A stretch of 64,000 nucleotides of DNA, taken from assembly GCF_958298935.1 (NCBI RefSeq), contig NC_084921.1, positions 33,296,001 to 33,360,000 on the forward strand, read 5' to 3'. The notes under the pieces are model-generated. The model saw only the letters and a list, made by a program, of their open reading frames with translations. It searched no databases and was not told the DNA's origin. The DNA is from Phragmites australis. Lineage: Eukaryota; Streptophyta; Magnoliopsida; Poales; Poaceae. The position numbers and the translations under genes were made by a program. Below are positions 51,501 through 64,000 of the stretch, in pieces. Position 1 is the first letter of the stretch; each line of letters begins with the position of its first letter.

Positions 51501-51915
51501 CTATTATAATAGGAAGATTTAATTGAGAGCAGAAACTGGACAGTTCACAAAGAAAATTATCTTTATCCTCATCTTGAGCTGTACCATAGATGTTGATTAA
51601 AGCCCATTTCATCCTATTAACTTTATGCACCACATCAGTTTGAATCATATATTGCCCTTTTTTAACCATAATGACATCCAAATCATTAGTGTTGATTCCA
51701 CTCAGAATACCTCCGGATTTCGCTGAGGAGGGAATCCATTCCCAAGAAAAACTTTCAGCAGGATCAAGTTTTTGTAAATCAAAGGCAGAAATCTTTGTTT
51801 TAATAGTTTCTTGCAAACAGATGAAGCTGAGATGGAAGGAGGAAATGAGATCCCTAAGGCACATACTCATGCCTTTTTTCCCCAACCCCCTACAATTCCA
51901 AAAACAACCTATCAT
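48532..51915 (-). pseudogene. LINE ORF2: endonuclease, reverse transcriptase, zf-RVT
   Basis: Endonuclease from 51915: CFWNCRGLGKKG, CLQETI, IIGGDFNILRY, GGSFTWSNN, LERLDRVL and DISDHNVLV. At about 50983 the frame stops and RT sequence begins only a few bases later (FLDAPFTEEEIKNVLFQM, NKAAGPDGFPADFF), so the usual EN-RT linker of roughly 130 residues is missing. RT motifs: LLPKVANANKVQHFRPICLL, LDFEKAYDKVNW, GVRQGDPLSPFLFNL, TVLQYADDTIL. The C-terminal zinc-binding region is WKAKVPQKIKIFLW followed by RDGTCYFC. A nonsense codon lies at 50541 and a frameshift in an A-run near 49345. It ends DVDELAN at 48532. Confidence 0.92.
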
Positions 51916-54299
51916 TTATATTTTTTGGGTTTTTTAGTAACTTCCCTCACAGGCCTTTGTGAGAGTTTCTTAATGGATCCTGAACTCAGAGATCCAACCT
52001 GGACAACCCCAAGAGATAGCTTCTTACTCCCCTTCCTACTTACTTTCTTTTTTGATTTAACCAAAACAAAATCCCCTTGATCAGATTGATCATCTTCCTC
52101 TCTTATCCATCCTAAAAGTTTGGGTGAAGAGGAGTCCCCAAGATTATTAAGGGATATATCAGTTTCAGTATTAGGTTTAGCTTTATCAGCTAAAGCACAT
52201 CTAGCATCCTCTAAGTTTTTGATCAAATTAACAATCTCAAAATCAGACGAATTCAACATAACACCCATGTCACATGCTTTACCAGCAATATCAGAACAAG
52301 ATAAAACCGAAAAAACATTTGAATTATATAAAGATTTGGGAAGATGTGTAGAAGGAGTACCTTCCAAGTTTCTCTTCCTGGCTCTTTGAGTGGCTAAATC
52401 AGCAATGTTATGGCCTACAAGGTGTGCACATCTTGCACTGACCCTGGTAGGTTGCACTTTGATTTGCTGGATCTTGGAAACCCCTTGTAATTTGCCTCCT
52501 TCTGCCCTGGTAGAGGTATCTCCTGCATTATCAACATTGCTCACAACATCCCTTGGTAAGCCATCATTCTGAGGAAAAATCATAGTGTCATCATTCTTTT
52601 CAACAACTTTCTCAAGGCTACTGCATCTTACCAATCCACAGACAGTCCCCATAGGAGCGTTCTGAGAGCCTGCAGTAGATCCCTCATCTAACAGCTCATC
52701 AGTGAGAAGGTCTTCCTCACCCTCACTCAAATCAAGATCTTGTAAAGCATCAATCTTCCTTTCATCCAACTCATTAATTTCACCATCTATCTCTTTATCT
52801 TTAGATAAAGGAACCAGCTTACAAGCATCCAGACCATAAGCTCTTGTAGAAGGCTATTTTTGCATCCCCCCCACCCTTGGATGAAAACCCCTGATCCTTA
52901 AACTGAAATTTGGAGGGAACAGATTGACTCTGGTTGGGAAGAAGTTTCAAAGAAGAAGCACTTTTTAGGTTTGTTTTTCCACCACTTGTGATCACAGCAG
53001 ACTGATTGATGTTTTTGCCAGAATCAAGCTTTGCCTTTTTGGGAGTCCTCTCACCAAAATCAGGCTTAGCAGAAGCGGCATTTCTATCTTGAGCAGTAGG
53101 TATGACAACAACATCAATGTTTCGGTGTTCCTCATCAGAAATCTCTCTTTAAAAAAGAAAATCATAGAAGAAAAAACCATCGGCCATAGCAAGGCATCCC
53201 TCAACAGAGGCAGGAACTTTCTTGATATCCCTACAACCAATCTTGAGTCTCACAAACTCCTGTTTGTGAATACTGGACTTATCAATCTCCAAAGTGACGC
53301 CCACTAGAGACCCAATATAAGCTAGAACCGGCTCAGATCTACTTTCATGAGGAATTTTTCTCACTCTAAACCATGCAACTTGTAAAGCCCCTTTAGCCCC
53401 AACAGCAGGGTTCCAAGTTGAGACTTTAATCACTGCTTTAGCTCTACGCATGCCCATAGAGGTAAAGTGTGACCACTCTTCAATCTTTTTTGCATTTGGA
53501 AATCTCATGCTAAATTGGTTATCAGACCACTGTTTCGCATGACATCTCCAGGAATTCCCAAATATATCTTGAAATTCCTGCTCAATTTGCTGAGTAGAGG
53601 CAACTCCTTTAACCACAGTAATCATAGCTAAACTGGATCTTTCTTTGATGGCATTTGTATTTGGCACATTCCAATAAAGAAAAAAGCCTGCTCAGCACAT
53701 TGAGTTTTACACATTGGAGCAATAAACTCCCAAGGCTGCCTCTCAGGACACAACCTAGATCCATGCCCATCTCGGCCACATCTAAAACATCTAATAGAAC
53801 TAGGACAGTCTTTAACCAAGTGATCAAAAGACCCACAACTAAAACAAGCACCAACCTCAAAACTTGAACCCCATCCATCTTTCATAAAAGACGCAGAAGC
53901 ATTTATAGTTAGAGCATGGGGAGGAACCAAGGCACTTACATCAGAACCAGTAGACTTAGTGGCAGATGGGTCATGAATCTCACGAGCCACATCTCCTTGT
54001 TGAGGAAACACCACCTTATCAGTTCGCATTTCAGTCCGGTGATCCAGACGGCCACGATATTCTCTAGAAGCCGTAGCCGCCCAAGGATCTGAGGGCTGAG
54101 ATCCAGAACCCACCTCCAAAGCCATATCGTCCTTAGAAGAATCTTGAAGATGAGGATCTGACCTCGCACCCCCTGGCTGCCAAGATCTTCCTTCGCTGTG
54201 ACCAAATCCTCCACGGGCCGAAGTACGCCCGGCACCACGACCAAATCTCCCAGATCCAAAGCCCTCATGTCGACCACCCCATTGCTGACGGCCCGTCAT
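51912..54299 (-). pseudogene. LINE ORF1 (DUF4283-like, CCHC zinc knuckles), frameshifted
   Basis: Likely start MTGRQQWGGRHEG at 54299, preceded by about 500 bp of 5'UTR. Gly/Arg-rich N-terminus, then two knuckles: CFSCGSFDHLVKDC and CFRCGRDGHGSRLC. A frame change at about 53640 leads to the region FGNSWRCHAKQWSDNQFSM, followed by VAWFRVRKIPHESRSEPVLA. A second break lies near 53150. The C-terminal acidic/basic segment runs from about 52770 to the stop at 51912, which overlaps the ORF2 start by four bases. Confidence 0.82.
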
Positions 54300-54812
54300 G
54301 ACCACCGACGCAGGAGGAGGGGATGCAACCACTTGGGAGAACGACCTCGTATCACCCGAGATGGTTCCGAACCAGGAGGAAGACGGATCTGGAGATTTTT
54401 GCTGCCAAAAGTGTCTAAGCCATCGCTCGAGAGAGGGGATCGGAGGTAACAGCGCAACAGGAGAGGAGCTAGGGTTAGAGATATAAATAGACGGGCGAAG
54501 ATTCTCCGCCCCTTGGCGAAAACCCGAAAACACCCTCACCTCACCTGGACCCGCCTGCAGTTTCCCATCCACCAATGGCGGATCACAGCCCCATCCGACA
54601 GGCACACACCCAAGCACGCCCAGGAAGACATGAGCATTTCGCCAAGCGGCATTGTAGGCGAATGCGCCACGCGAACGCAGACGCGTAAATGGAGGAAACC
54701 GCCGAGCATCGTGGGGGAGAACGAAACACCGAGCTACCCGTTCGCGCTTTGCCGTCAACGAGAGGGGCACTGTCGATGGCGGTGGTCTCGATCGCCGCCA
54801 TTAATACCCCAT

Positions 54813-54828
54813 AAAATAGTTTCATAAT
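54813..54828. repeat. LINE target-site duplication, right copy
   Basis: aaaatagtttcataat, identical to 48290-48305. Confidence 0.95.
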
Positions 54829-55229
54829 ATTATATATAAAAAGTCAAAAGCGATAAATATTTATGATTAGAGAGAGTAGTTTGGAGTGAGCATACACACA
54901 CAGAGCACATTTTCCTTCCTCGTTTCTGAATTTGTGAGCGAGCATGCGCATTGTCCTGTACCTGCTGCTGGTAGGTTCAAAGTTTAGAAATTTGCTGTGA
55001 CTATATAGCAATGAGCTAGATCTACACTTGACTCTTCTCCTCACATAAGAGTAGACAAAATCAACTTCTGCTCATAATCCCCAATGAAGCAACACTTATT
55101 ATTCTTCGTCCAACATTATTTAGCATGAAATATTCATAAGATACATCGGCAATATTATTTTACCACAAATGCAGGGAGAGTAGTTCAACTGTTGCATAGG
55201 CTTGCTGTTGCTAGAACGTTTCCAGAGCT

Positions 55230-57268
<2,039 letters not shown>

Positions 57269-57299
57269 GGCCGCGCAGTTGCTGTCGCAGGGGAAGGCT

Positions 57300-58017
57300 G
57301 TCATGCCGGGAATGGAAGAGCTCACTCGGCAGTCGGTAGCAAGTAGTGGACGCTGGACAGGGCAAAAGGTCTAATTTATTCGGCAACTCCAACAACCAGC
57401 CAAAAAGCCCGGTTTGGCTAACTCTAGCTTTAAAAATTCTAAAATAAGACTTTAGCTTTAATTTTTTTAATAATACTTAAGTCTAAAAATTTATGAATAT
57501 AAAGTTGTGAGTACATCCAGCATGTTTGAGCGAGTCATTTTATTTTTATTTAAAAATAAAGATTTAAACTATTTTATCTTATACTTGTTAAATAGAGTCA
57601 TACCAGTAGAAATTCAACAGAACTTGTTTTCTTCTTTAACCATAAATAAAAAAAATAGTGTTGGGCCCAGACAGATTGGCATACCATGGCTTCTCTTTAC
57701 TTTATGATCGGCAAATGTCGTAGACTGGAATAAGGTAGGCCGGCATGAACGGTGCTGGCTCAGTGATAACTAAATAAAGTAAATAAATTCATTAGGGTTT
57801 ATAAATATAATACAATATTGCTTTTCTACACAACTTGCATACACAAGGAGGCCAATAAAGTAAGTCAGGTCTGAATAAAAGAAGGGATCGATGCACCAGC
57901 TAAACTTCGACACAAACGACTCGCCGTGCAATTGCGTGGGCTAACATGCTAGTTATTAATATAGAAAAGGAAAACACAGTAGATTACAAGCAAAAAGCTT
58001 TTGTAAACGAATCTAGC
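57300..58017. other. Upstream flank of copy 2, no gene seen
   Basis: AT-rich promoter-side sequence without supported coding potential. Confidence 0.5.
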
Positions 58018-58025
58018 CAGTCACT

Positions 58026-61000
58026 AATGGATTGTGCCTATTGTATCAGTCTGAGGTCCGGCACTGTAGATATAATTTAAACATGGCACGGTCTGAGTCG
58101 AGCCGAACCGGCATAACACGATGTCACGGGCTGTATCTGGGCAGAGCGCGTGACACGGCGTGCCAGTACGGTTCGGCCAGGATGAGGCGGGCTGGCACGG
58201 GCATGGCCCGGCACATTGGGTCCATCCAGGCATAGTCGGCCCACGAGGCACGGCCTATGCACGGGCACAGGCACGGCATAGCCCGGCAAGAGCCGTTGCG
58301 CAAGGGGTCGGCCCGGCGGGGCACAGTCGACATGGTTGCCTCGGCCAGGCTAGTGGAGGTACGACTGGGTTGACGGGTTGAATGGGCATCGCCTAGCCCA
58401 TTTGACCCATTAACCCATTTATTTTGAATTTTATAGCCATTTTGTGACCGTTTAGACTAAAAAAATTTATTTTTTTTAAAATCATTATTTTTTAGCTATA
58501 AATAGAGAACCACCATGCTCTTTCATTCCACACCAGCAACAACATTTGCTCTCTTGTTGCCTCATCTCATTCTTGTTTCAAAGTTCATAAGAATTTACGA
58601 TAATTTAGCAAAGTTAGTTTGAATTGTTGCAAAAAATCCGAAAAATTCCAACACTCTCATCTTAAAGTCTTGAAGAAATCTTGGTGAATTTTTGAATAAT
58701 TATTCTTTCTTGTTTTTCTATTGTTTGTTTGTTATTTGATTATTTCTAACTCCGAATATTTGAATTTCCTTATAGTGCCATTCGATATTAACCATGGATG
58801 CTGATGGTCATAATATGTCCATCGATTCTGATTTTTTTATTCAAGGGCTCGAAGGAGACTACATCTCTTTTGATAGAGGTGCTGCAGGTGATGGACCTGA
58901 CGATGACCCTCCAACAGCACTTGCATCGTCAGGCTCTACAAGTGCACACACGTCAGCAAGCATCGGCTCTAAAAGATCAAGAGCCACTACTTTCGAAGTT
59001 TGGTAAGACTTCGAAAAGATCTACAGAGAGGAAGATGGGGCAAATGTCAGGTATGTTAAGTGTTATATTTGCAAACATGAATTATCTGCAAAACCCTCAG
59101 GTGGAACCGGACACTTGAAGAGGCACACCACAACTTGCAAGCGAAAGAGTGGAGCATCCATGAAGCAGACAGTGCTGCAGTACAACCCTGACAGCTCTGA
59201 TCGTCATTGGGAGTATGACTCCGCCAATGCTAAAAAAGAGTTATGCCGCTTCATTACAAGAGCGGATCTACCACTCAACATCGTGAGTTTGCTGCATTTG
59301 AAGATTACATTAAACAAGCTTATAATCCTAGGTTCACGCATGTTTCTAGACAGATAACTAGTAGGAATATGGTAAAATACTATAATACGTGTCGTAGCAA
59401 GTTTAAAGAAATATTACAAATATGTACATTTTCAGGTGCTTTGATCTCGGACATATGGTCAGGTAGAGCTAGAGAGAATTATCTTAGTGTGGTTGCTCAT
59501 TATGTTAATAATGATTGGGAACTAGAAAAGAGAATAATAGGTTTTCGGTTGATTGACAATGCGCATACCGGTGAAAATATTGCTAAAAAATATCTAAGTA
59601 GTTGAAGACTTTAGTCTCACTAATAAAATATTTTCTATCACTTTAGATAATACCGCTACAAACTCTAGAGCAATGGATATTCTTATTTCGTTGTTTAGTA
59701 CATATGCTGAATCTTTCTTGTTACATCAACGTTGTGCCTTGTCATATTATCAATTTTATAGTAAAATCCGGTTTGAAGAGGTTCTCACAATACCTAGACG
59801 ATTTTCGTACTACAATATCTTTTGTGAACTCCTCTAACCAACAAATAGCAGCATATAAGCAATATTGTGTTGCGATGGGTGTGCGTCCACGTAAGTTTGC
59901 TGTGGACATGCCGGTAAGATAAAATTCTACTTCCTTGATGCTAAAACATATTGTACCATATAAGAGCACATTTGATGTGTTTATTCATACACACTATCAT
60001 CAGCATTGGGGTCACACTTTACTCATAGAAGCACATTGGTATGTTGCCGAAAGTATACTAGAGTTTTTTGAATTTTTTTATGATTCAATTGTGAGTTTAT
60101 AAGGAGTTTATTATCCAACATCTTGTTTAATAGTGCATAATATTGTTGAAATTGCTACTCATTTAAATAGCTATGAAAATAATAATATACTAAGAGATTG
60201 TGTAGTTCATATGAAATCTAAAATTTTAAAGTATTAGAAAGAAATTTCTTTGTTGTACTCCTTTACCTTTATTTTAGATCATAGAGCTAAAATTGTAGCT
60301 TTTTGTAGAGTTCTCTCAATTCTAGGTGATGCTCTTGGCCACTATTATTCTAATTATTATACTAATGTTCATTCTAAGTTATTCAAAGTTTACGGTAAAT
60401 ATGAAACAAAATATAGCGGAGTTCGCCTGTAACGACCTCCACTAGCACTGACAACAAGTAAGAAGACGACAACATGGGAAAAAAAAATACTTGGTGGAGG
60501 TTTTTCGTCAAGAAGTTCAGACTCTTTGTCACGATCATCTACGAGCGCCGGAATTCCAATATACGGAGGGGAGCTAACCACCTTCATCGACAGCGACGTT
60601 ATCAGGTATGAACAAGAAAACTTCAACATACTGCAATGGTGGCATAAGCACAAGACGAATTATCCAGTGCTTTCACTATTAGCACAAGATTTGTTAACGG
60701 TTCCCGTATCTACAGTTTCTTCTGAGGCCGCATTTAGTCTTACTGGAAGGATAATCGAAGAGAGAAGAACAAGTCTATCAAGTGAGATGGTGGAAATGCT
60801 CACCATAGTAAAAGACTGAGAATAAGCTGAAGCACGAATGCAATACACTGCAAAGAACACTGAACTTGAAGCTTCATTCAAAAATTTGTATCTAGATGTT
60901 GATGAGAACGTGTAATTTTCAAATTTCTGAGCTAGGTTGTACTCTTTTTCTTTTGCTAGAAAGGTTTTTAATGAGGCAACATATCAATAAAGCTCATTTT

Positions 61001-61514
61001 TAGAATTAATTATGTGTCCCTATTATTTCTGATTTCTTTATTTTTTTGAAAGTGACCCACCACCACTCACCTCTCTCTTGGCCTATAAATAGCTAGTAGC
61101 CACCATCCTAATTCCTAAACATCCATTGATCCCATCGTCTACCTGCCCACCATCTATTTTTATATTTTTTATCTCATTTTTAGCTATTTTCTATAGTTTT
61201 TTTAATTTTATAGCTATTTTTTATTTTATCGGGTTGGCTGTGCCGACGGGCCGCCCGTGTGCTGTTGGGCTGCCCGTGGCGTCGTGCCTGTCATGCCCGC
61301 TGGGCTGACCATGCCGCCAGGCCATAATCATGCCTGGACCGACCTGGCACGACACGGTGGCCGATGGGTCATGCCGTGGGCCGAGGGGGAGGCACGCGTG
61401 CCGACACGGCACGGCCCGTTACAGTAGCCGGACCATTCGGACCATGCCGTAGCCAGGCCATGCTGAGCCGTGCTTGTACCGGGCCGATCCGAGTGGCCCA
61501 TTTGGCCACCTCTG
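58026..61514 (+). mobile_element. Ac-like hAT transposon, decayed
   Basis: A zf-BED to dimerisation-domain transposase remnant lies between GC-rich subterminal zones (58080-58390 and 61235-61500) full of GGCACGGC / GCCGTGCC words. The right end reverse-complemented starts CAGAGGTGGCCAAATGGGCC, a hAT-like terminus. Direct repeats cagtcact (in fact 11 bp, cagtcactaat) occur at 58018 and 61515 and may be the target duplication. The left terminus does not match the right one, so the left end is uncertain. Confidence 0.7.
58794..60819 (+). pseudogene. hAT (Ac-like) transposase remnant
   Basis: Starts MDADGHNMSIDSDFFIQGLE. It meets an in-frame TAA just after TTFEVW (about 59003), then continues with a zf-BED finger (VKCYICKHELSAKPSGGTGH, KRHTTTC). 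Later blocks are FAAFEDYIKQAYNPRF, ALISDIWSGRARENYLSVVA, ELEKRIIGFRLIDNAHTGEN, and the C-terminal dimerisation motif ILQWWHKHKTNYPVLSLLA with VSSEAAFSLTGR, ending at 60819. Several frameshifts and stops lie between 59240 and 60500. Non-functional. Confidence 0.88.
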
Positions 61515-61639
61515 CAGTCACTAATCTGAGGGAAGTATATAGTCTTTGCATGGATCGACTGGTGATGGGTTTCCTTCACATCCATGATTTTTCCCTGTGG
61601 TTAAGTGGTCTTAATTAGGAGCAGATACGGAAACTTCAG

Positions 61640-63110
61640 CAGTCACAACATGGGTCAATGCGTGACGCAGAATAAACCGCATCCTTAGATTGCAGACGAA
61701 TCAGGGTTAGGTGACATCTCATGATGAGAAATCGAAAGTGATCCAAGAGCACTTCAAGGACATTATGTCCAGGTTGTCGCCAAGGGAGATAGATCTCAAT
61801 TGGCAGCTTCCGGGGTTTCAATCCTTTGACCTCACGGAGCTAGAGATGCTCTCTGACGATGAAATCCTCTCGGCCATCAAACCATCCCCTCAAGACACAA
61901 TAGGTCTGGATGTTTCACAGGCTGTTTCTACAACGCTTGCTGGCACCTTGTCAAGAATGAAAGTCTCTGACACTATCAGGGCTTTCTTTGGGCTTTGCTC
62001 CAATGGATTCCAACTCCTAAACTCCGTCAACATCGTTCTAGTGCCAAAGAAGGATGATGTGGAGTCAATCTAGGACTACAAGCTGATTAGCCTAATTAAT
62101 TCAATCACCAAGTTTATCTCCAAAATTTTGGTGAATAGTCTAGGAGACATTGTGTCCGAATGCCAGAGTGCTTTTATAAAACACCGATACGTTTATAACA
62201 ACTACATGACGGTAAGAAATGCAACCAGGACCTTGCACAAGCACAACAATCCTACCTTGCTATTCAAGCTAGACATCTTCAAAGCTTTCGACTCGGTTAG
62301 ATGAGAGTACCTTCTAAACCTACTTGCTTACTTAGGCTTTCCTCAGCGATGGAGAGACCTCATTTCCATTCTTCTTGCCACATCCTCCTTCAAGATCCTC
62401 CTAATCCTCTATGGTCGTGGGCTTAGGCAAGGGGATCCCTTATCCCCTATACTCTTTGCGCTAGCCATCGACTGCTTCAACACCTATTGGCCCATGTCAC
62501 TAATCAGGGTGGCCTTAGTCGCCTTACTGAGGAGTTGAATGTCAACAACATGCGTGTCTCCATGTATACGGATGATACTGTGGTCTTCATTGTGCCAAAA
62601 GAACTGGAGATCTCCTTGCAATCCAACATACTAATGCTATTTGGTGATGCTACTGGGCTTAGAACGAACTTTGCCAAGATGTCTGTAATGCCTATTTGCT
62701 GCACAGGCATCAACTTAAACTCCATTATGTCTGGACTGCCAATGGTGTAGAAAGCTTTCCCAATCACTTACCTGGGCTTGCCTCTTTCTCCACACTGTCT
62801 CAAGGTCACCCACCTCCAACTGCTGGTTGACAAGGTGATCGGTAAAATGTCAGCATGGAAAGGAAAGAACATGACTCTCATTTGTCGCCTAACCCTTGTC
62901 AAAGCTGTCATGACTTCACAACCTATTTATTTCTTGTCTGCCATCAAAGCTCTGAAGACGGTTCTAACAAAAATTGATAAAGCAAGGTGGCGGTTCCTGG
63001 AGCAAGTGCAAGGTAATTAAACTGGCAAAAAGGTCTGGAGGCTGATGAAAATGGGTGGCCTAAGTATCCTCCACCTTAAGGTTTCTGGACGTTCTCTACG
63101 ACAGTGTTGG
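61640..63110 (+). pseudogene. LINE reverse-transcriptase fragment (older, different lineage)
   Basis: Plus-strand blocks: LSDDEILSAIKPSPQDTIGL, NSVNIVLVPKKDDVE, stop, SAFIKHRYVYNNYM, LLFKLDIFKAFDSVR, stop, GRGLRQGDPLSPILFALAID, MYTDDTVVF (the active-site YTDD), ITYLGLPLSPHC, KMSAWKGKNMTLICRLTLVK and KIDKARWRFLEQVQG. This is the non-LTR RT order. Stops and frame breaks show an old fragment; no endonuclease, tail or target duplication is seen. Confidence 0.88.
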
Positions 63111-63367
63111 CTTTGGTAGGAATGGATAGCTCCGCACAAGCATTGGGTGGGAACTGAGCTCCCGTGCAATAGCACTGACAAACTACTCTTCACAACTGCT
63201 ACTACAATCACGATTGGTAGTGGGGAGGATATATCCTTCGCACTCGGCTTGGGCGCAGGGCCTCAGATCAAAGGATCAGACGCCTCTCATCTTTGCATCC
63301 TCTAGAACAAAGAGATGAAGCCTTAAGGAATCCATCACTTCCAATTCCTAGATCCAGGATATGGCCT

Positions 63368-63530
63368 CCCTAGGGATGGCAATCCTACCCGCGGGTATCG
63401 CGTCCGACAGACGTGGACATGTGTATTATAATTCACCAATGGGTACCCATATGTATACCCATGAAGCACTATGCTCAACACCCCAGCCCAGCCCAATACT
63501 CAGAGCTCAGCCTGTTTCTAACCCTAGATC
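63368..63530. repeat. hAT-like repeat edge (AGGGATGGCAA)
   Basis: The sequence ctagggatggcaatcctacc followed by cgcgggta and gggtaccca words resembles the termini of a common grass hAT MITE class. No second end or target duplication is resolved. Confidence 0.35.
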
Positions 63531-63715
63531 TTGCATATGACCCTCCACGTGCACGCTGCCATACCCAGTCGCAACACTCCTCACTCACCCTCTCCCAGTC
63601 TCTCCCTCTGGTCGCCGCTTGCCCGCAGCCCTGTAGGCTCGTGCCGCCCGCCGCCCCTAGCCAACCTATGCTCATATCTACTCTTCTCGCCTCTGCTTAG
63701 ATCCTCTGTGCCTCA

Positions 63716-64000
63716 TGGCCGCATTTGTAGCCAAGCGCTGCTTCAATATTTTCATGGTTGGCGACGGCTCTGGTGAGCTGCTTCAAGATCTTCGCGGTCG
63801 GTGATGGCTTTAGCGAGCTGCACAAGAACGTTGCCGTCACTGTCGCCATCCTCCACACGCACCTGTCCATTGCTGAAGTTGTCAACCTCGGGGTCAACGA
63901 GTACTAATCTGCCACACCTATCGCCCACAACGTCTCCTCCTCGAACTCCATCCTCGATGCCCCTGATGTCCGTGGTGGTGGTGTCTATGGCACTGGTGCG
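63716..64000 (+). pseudogene. Unrecognised coding-like fragment running off the window
   Basis: Frame fragments read MAAFVAKRCFNIFMVGDGSG and, after a frame change, KIFAVGDGFSELHKNVAVTV, VAILHTHLSIAEVVNLGVNE and a stop, then SNSILDAPDVRG. The first two contain a 45-bp near-tandem duplication (63746-63836). The composition is protein-like, but I do not recognise a family, and the frame is broken. It continues past base 64000. Confidence 0.3.

Larger units (their letters stand above)
48306..54812 (-). mobile_element. L1-type LINE, 6.5 kb, with 16-bp target-site duplication
   Basis: Minus-strand non-LTR retrotransposon: 5' end at 54812, ORF1 with CCHC knuckles, ORF2 with AP endonuclease and reverse transcriptase, and a short A-tail (T-run 48306-48314). 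The perfect 16-bp duplication implies a relatively recent insertion. It seems 5'-complete, but both ORFs carry breaks. Confidence 0.95.

Noticed and set aside
58024..58381. Short GC-rich open frames on both strands
   Set aside because: They lie in the GGCACGGC-rich subterminal zone of the hAT element.

Overview
The window is nuclear DNA of a flowering plant. It is almost certainly a grass (Poaceae), and the repeat types suggest a panicoid or Andropogoneae-like one. Evidence: multi-exon genes with GT-AG and GC-AG introns, a CENP-C gene with the exon-pair duplication known from grasses, Stowaway, Tourist and hAT-type MITEs inside introns, and nested Gypsy, Copia, LINE, Mutator, PIF/Harbinger and hAT elements. 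I see no bacterial operons, CRISPR array, rRNA or tRNA.

Layout. 1-8.56 kb (minus strand): the N-terminal two thirds of NAA15, the ribosome-anchoring subunit of the NatA N-terminal acetyltransferase; 17 exons are visible and the 3' end lies outside the window. 8.6-13.25 kb: intergenic, repeat-derived DNA. 13.26-15.99 kb (minus): a frameshifted VOC/glyoxalase-like gene, possibly carried by an element whose edge has the motif ACCCGTGCGTTGC. 16.2-23.3 kb (plus): a complete 14-exon CENP-C gene (709 aa) for the inner kinetochore. 24.4-25.6 kb (minus): a five-exon, 191-aa protein that I match to the DUF4598/NOPCHAP1 family of snoRNP-assembly cofactors.

26.4-39.3 kb is a nest of mobile elements. A MULE transposase gene was split by a long LTR and then rearranged by an inversion. 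Next come a Gypsy protease/RT fragment and a 7-kb Copia element with both LTRs and a primer-binding site. The last piece is the 3' portion (four phase-compatible exons) of a gene I do not recognise.

40.1-57.3 kb holds two seven-exon aldo-keto reductase genes in the same orientation, a tandem duplication. The roughly 13 kb between them contains a PIF/Harbinger element (intact transposase ORF, broken Myb-like ORF), a compound minisatellite, and a 6.5-kb L1-type LINE with a perfect 16-bp target-site duplication. 58-61.5 kb is a decayed Ac-like hAT transposon. 61.6-63.1 kb is an old LINE RT fragment. The last 600 bases hold a hAT-like repeat edge and an unrecognised coding-like fragment.

The host genes (NatA, kinetochore, snoRNP assembly, aldo-keto reductases) are functionally unrelated neighbours. 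I found no clearly new multi-gene system. The strongest unusual observations are the inversion-scrambled MULE/LTR locus, the exact-length exon-pair duplication and two apparent GC-AG introns in CENP-C, the compound minisatellite beside a young LINE, and the unidentified gene fragment at 38-39.3 kb. Exon borders were read by eye from splice signals, phase and family similarity.
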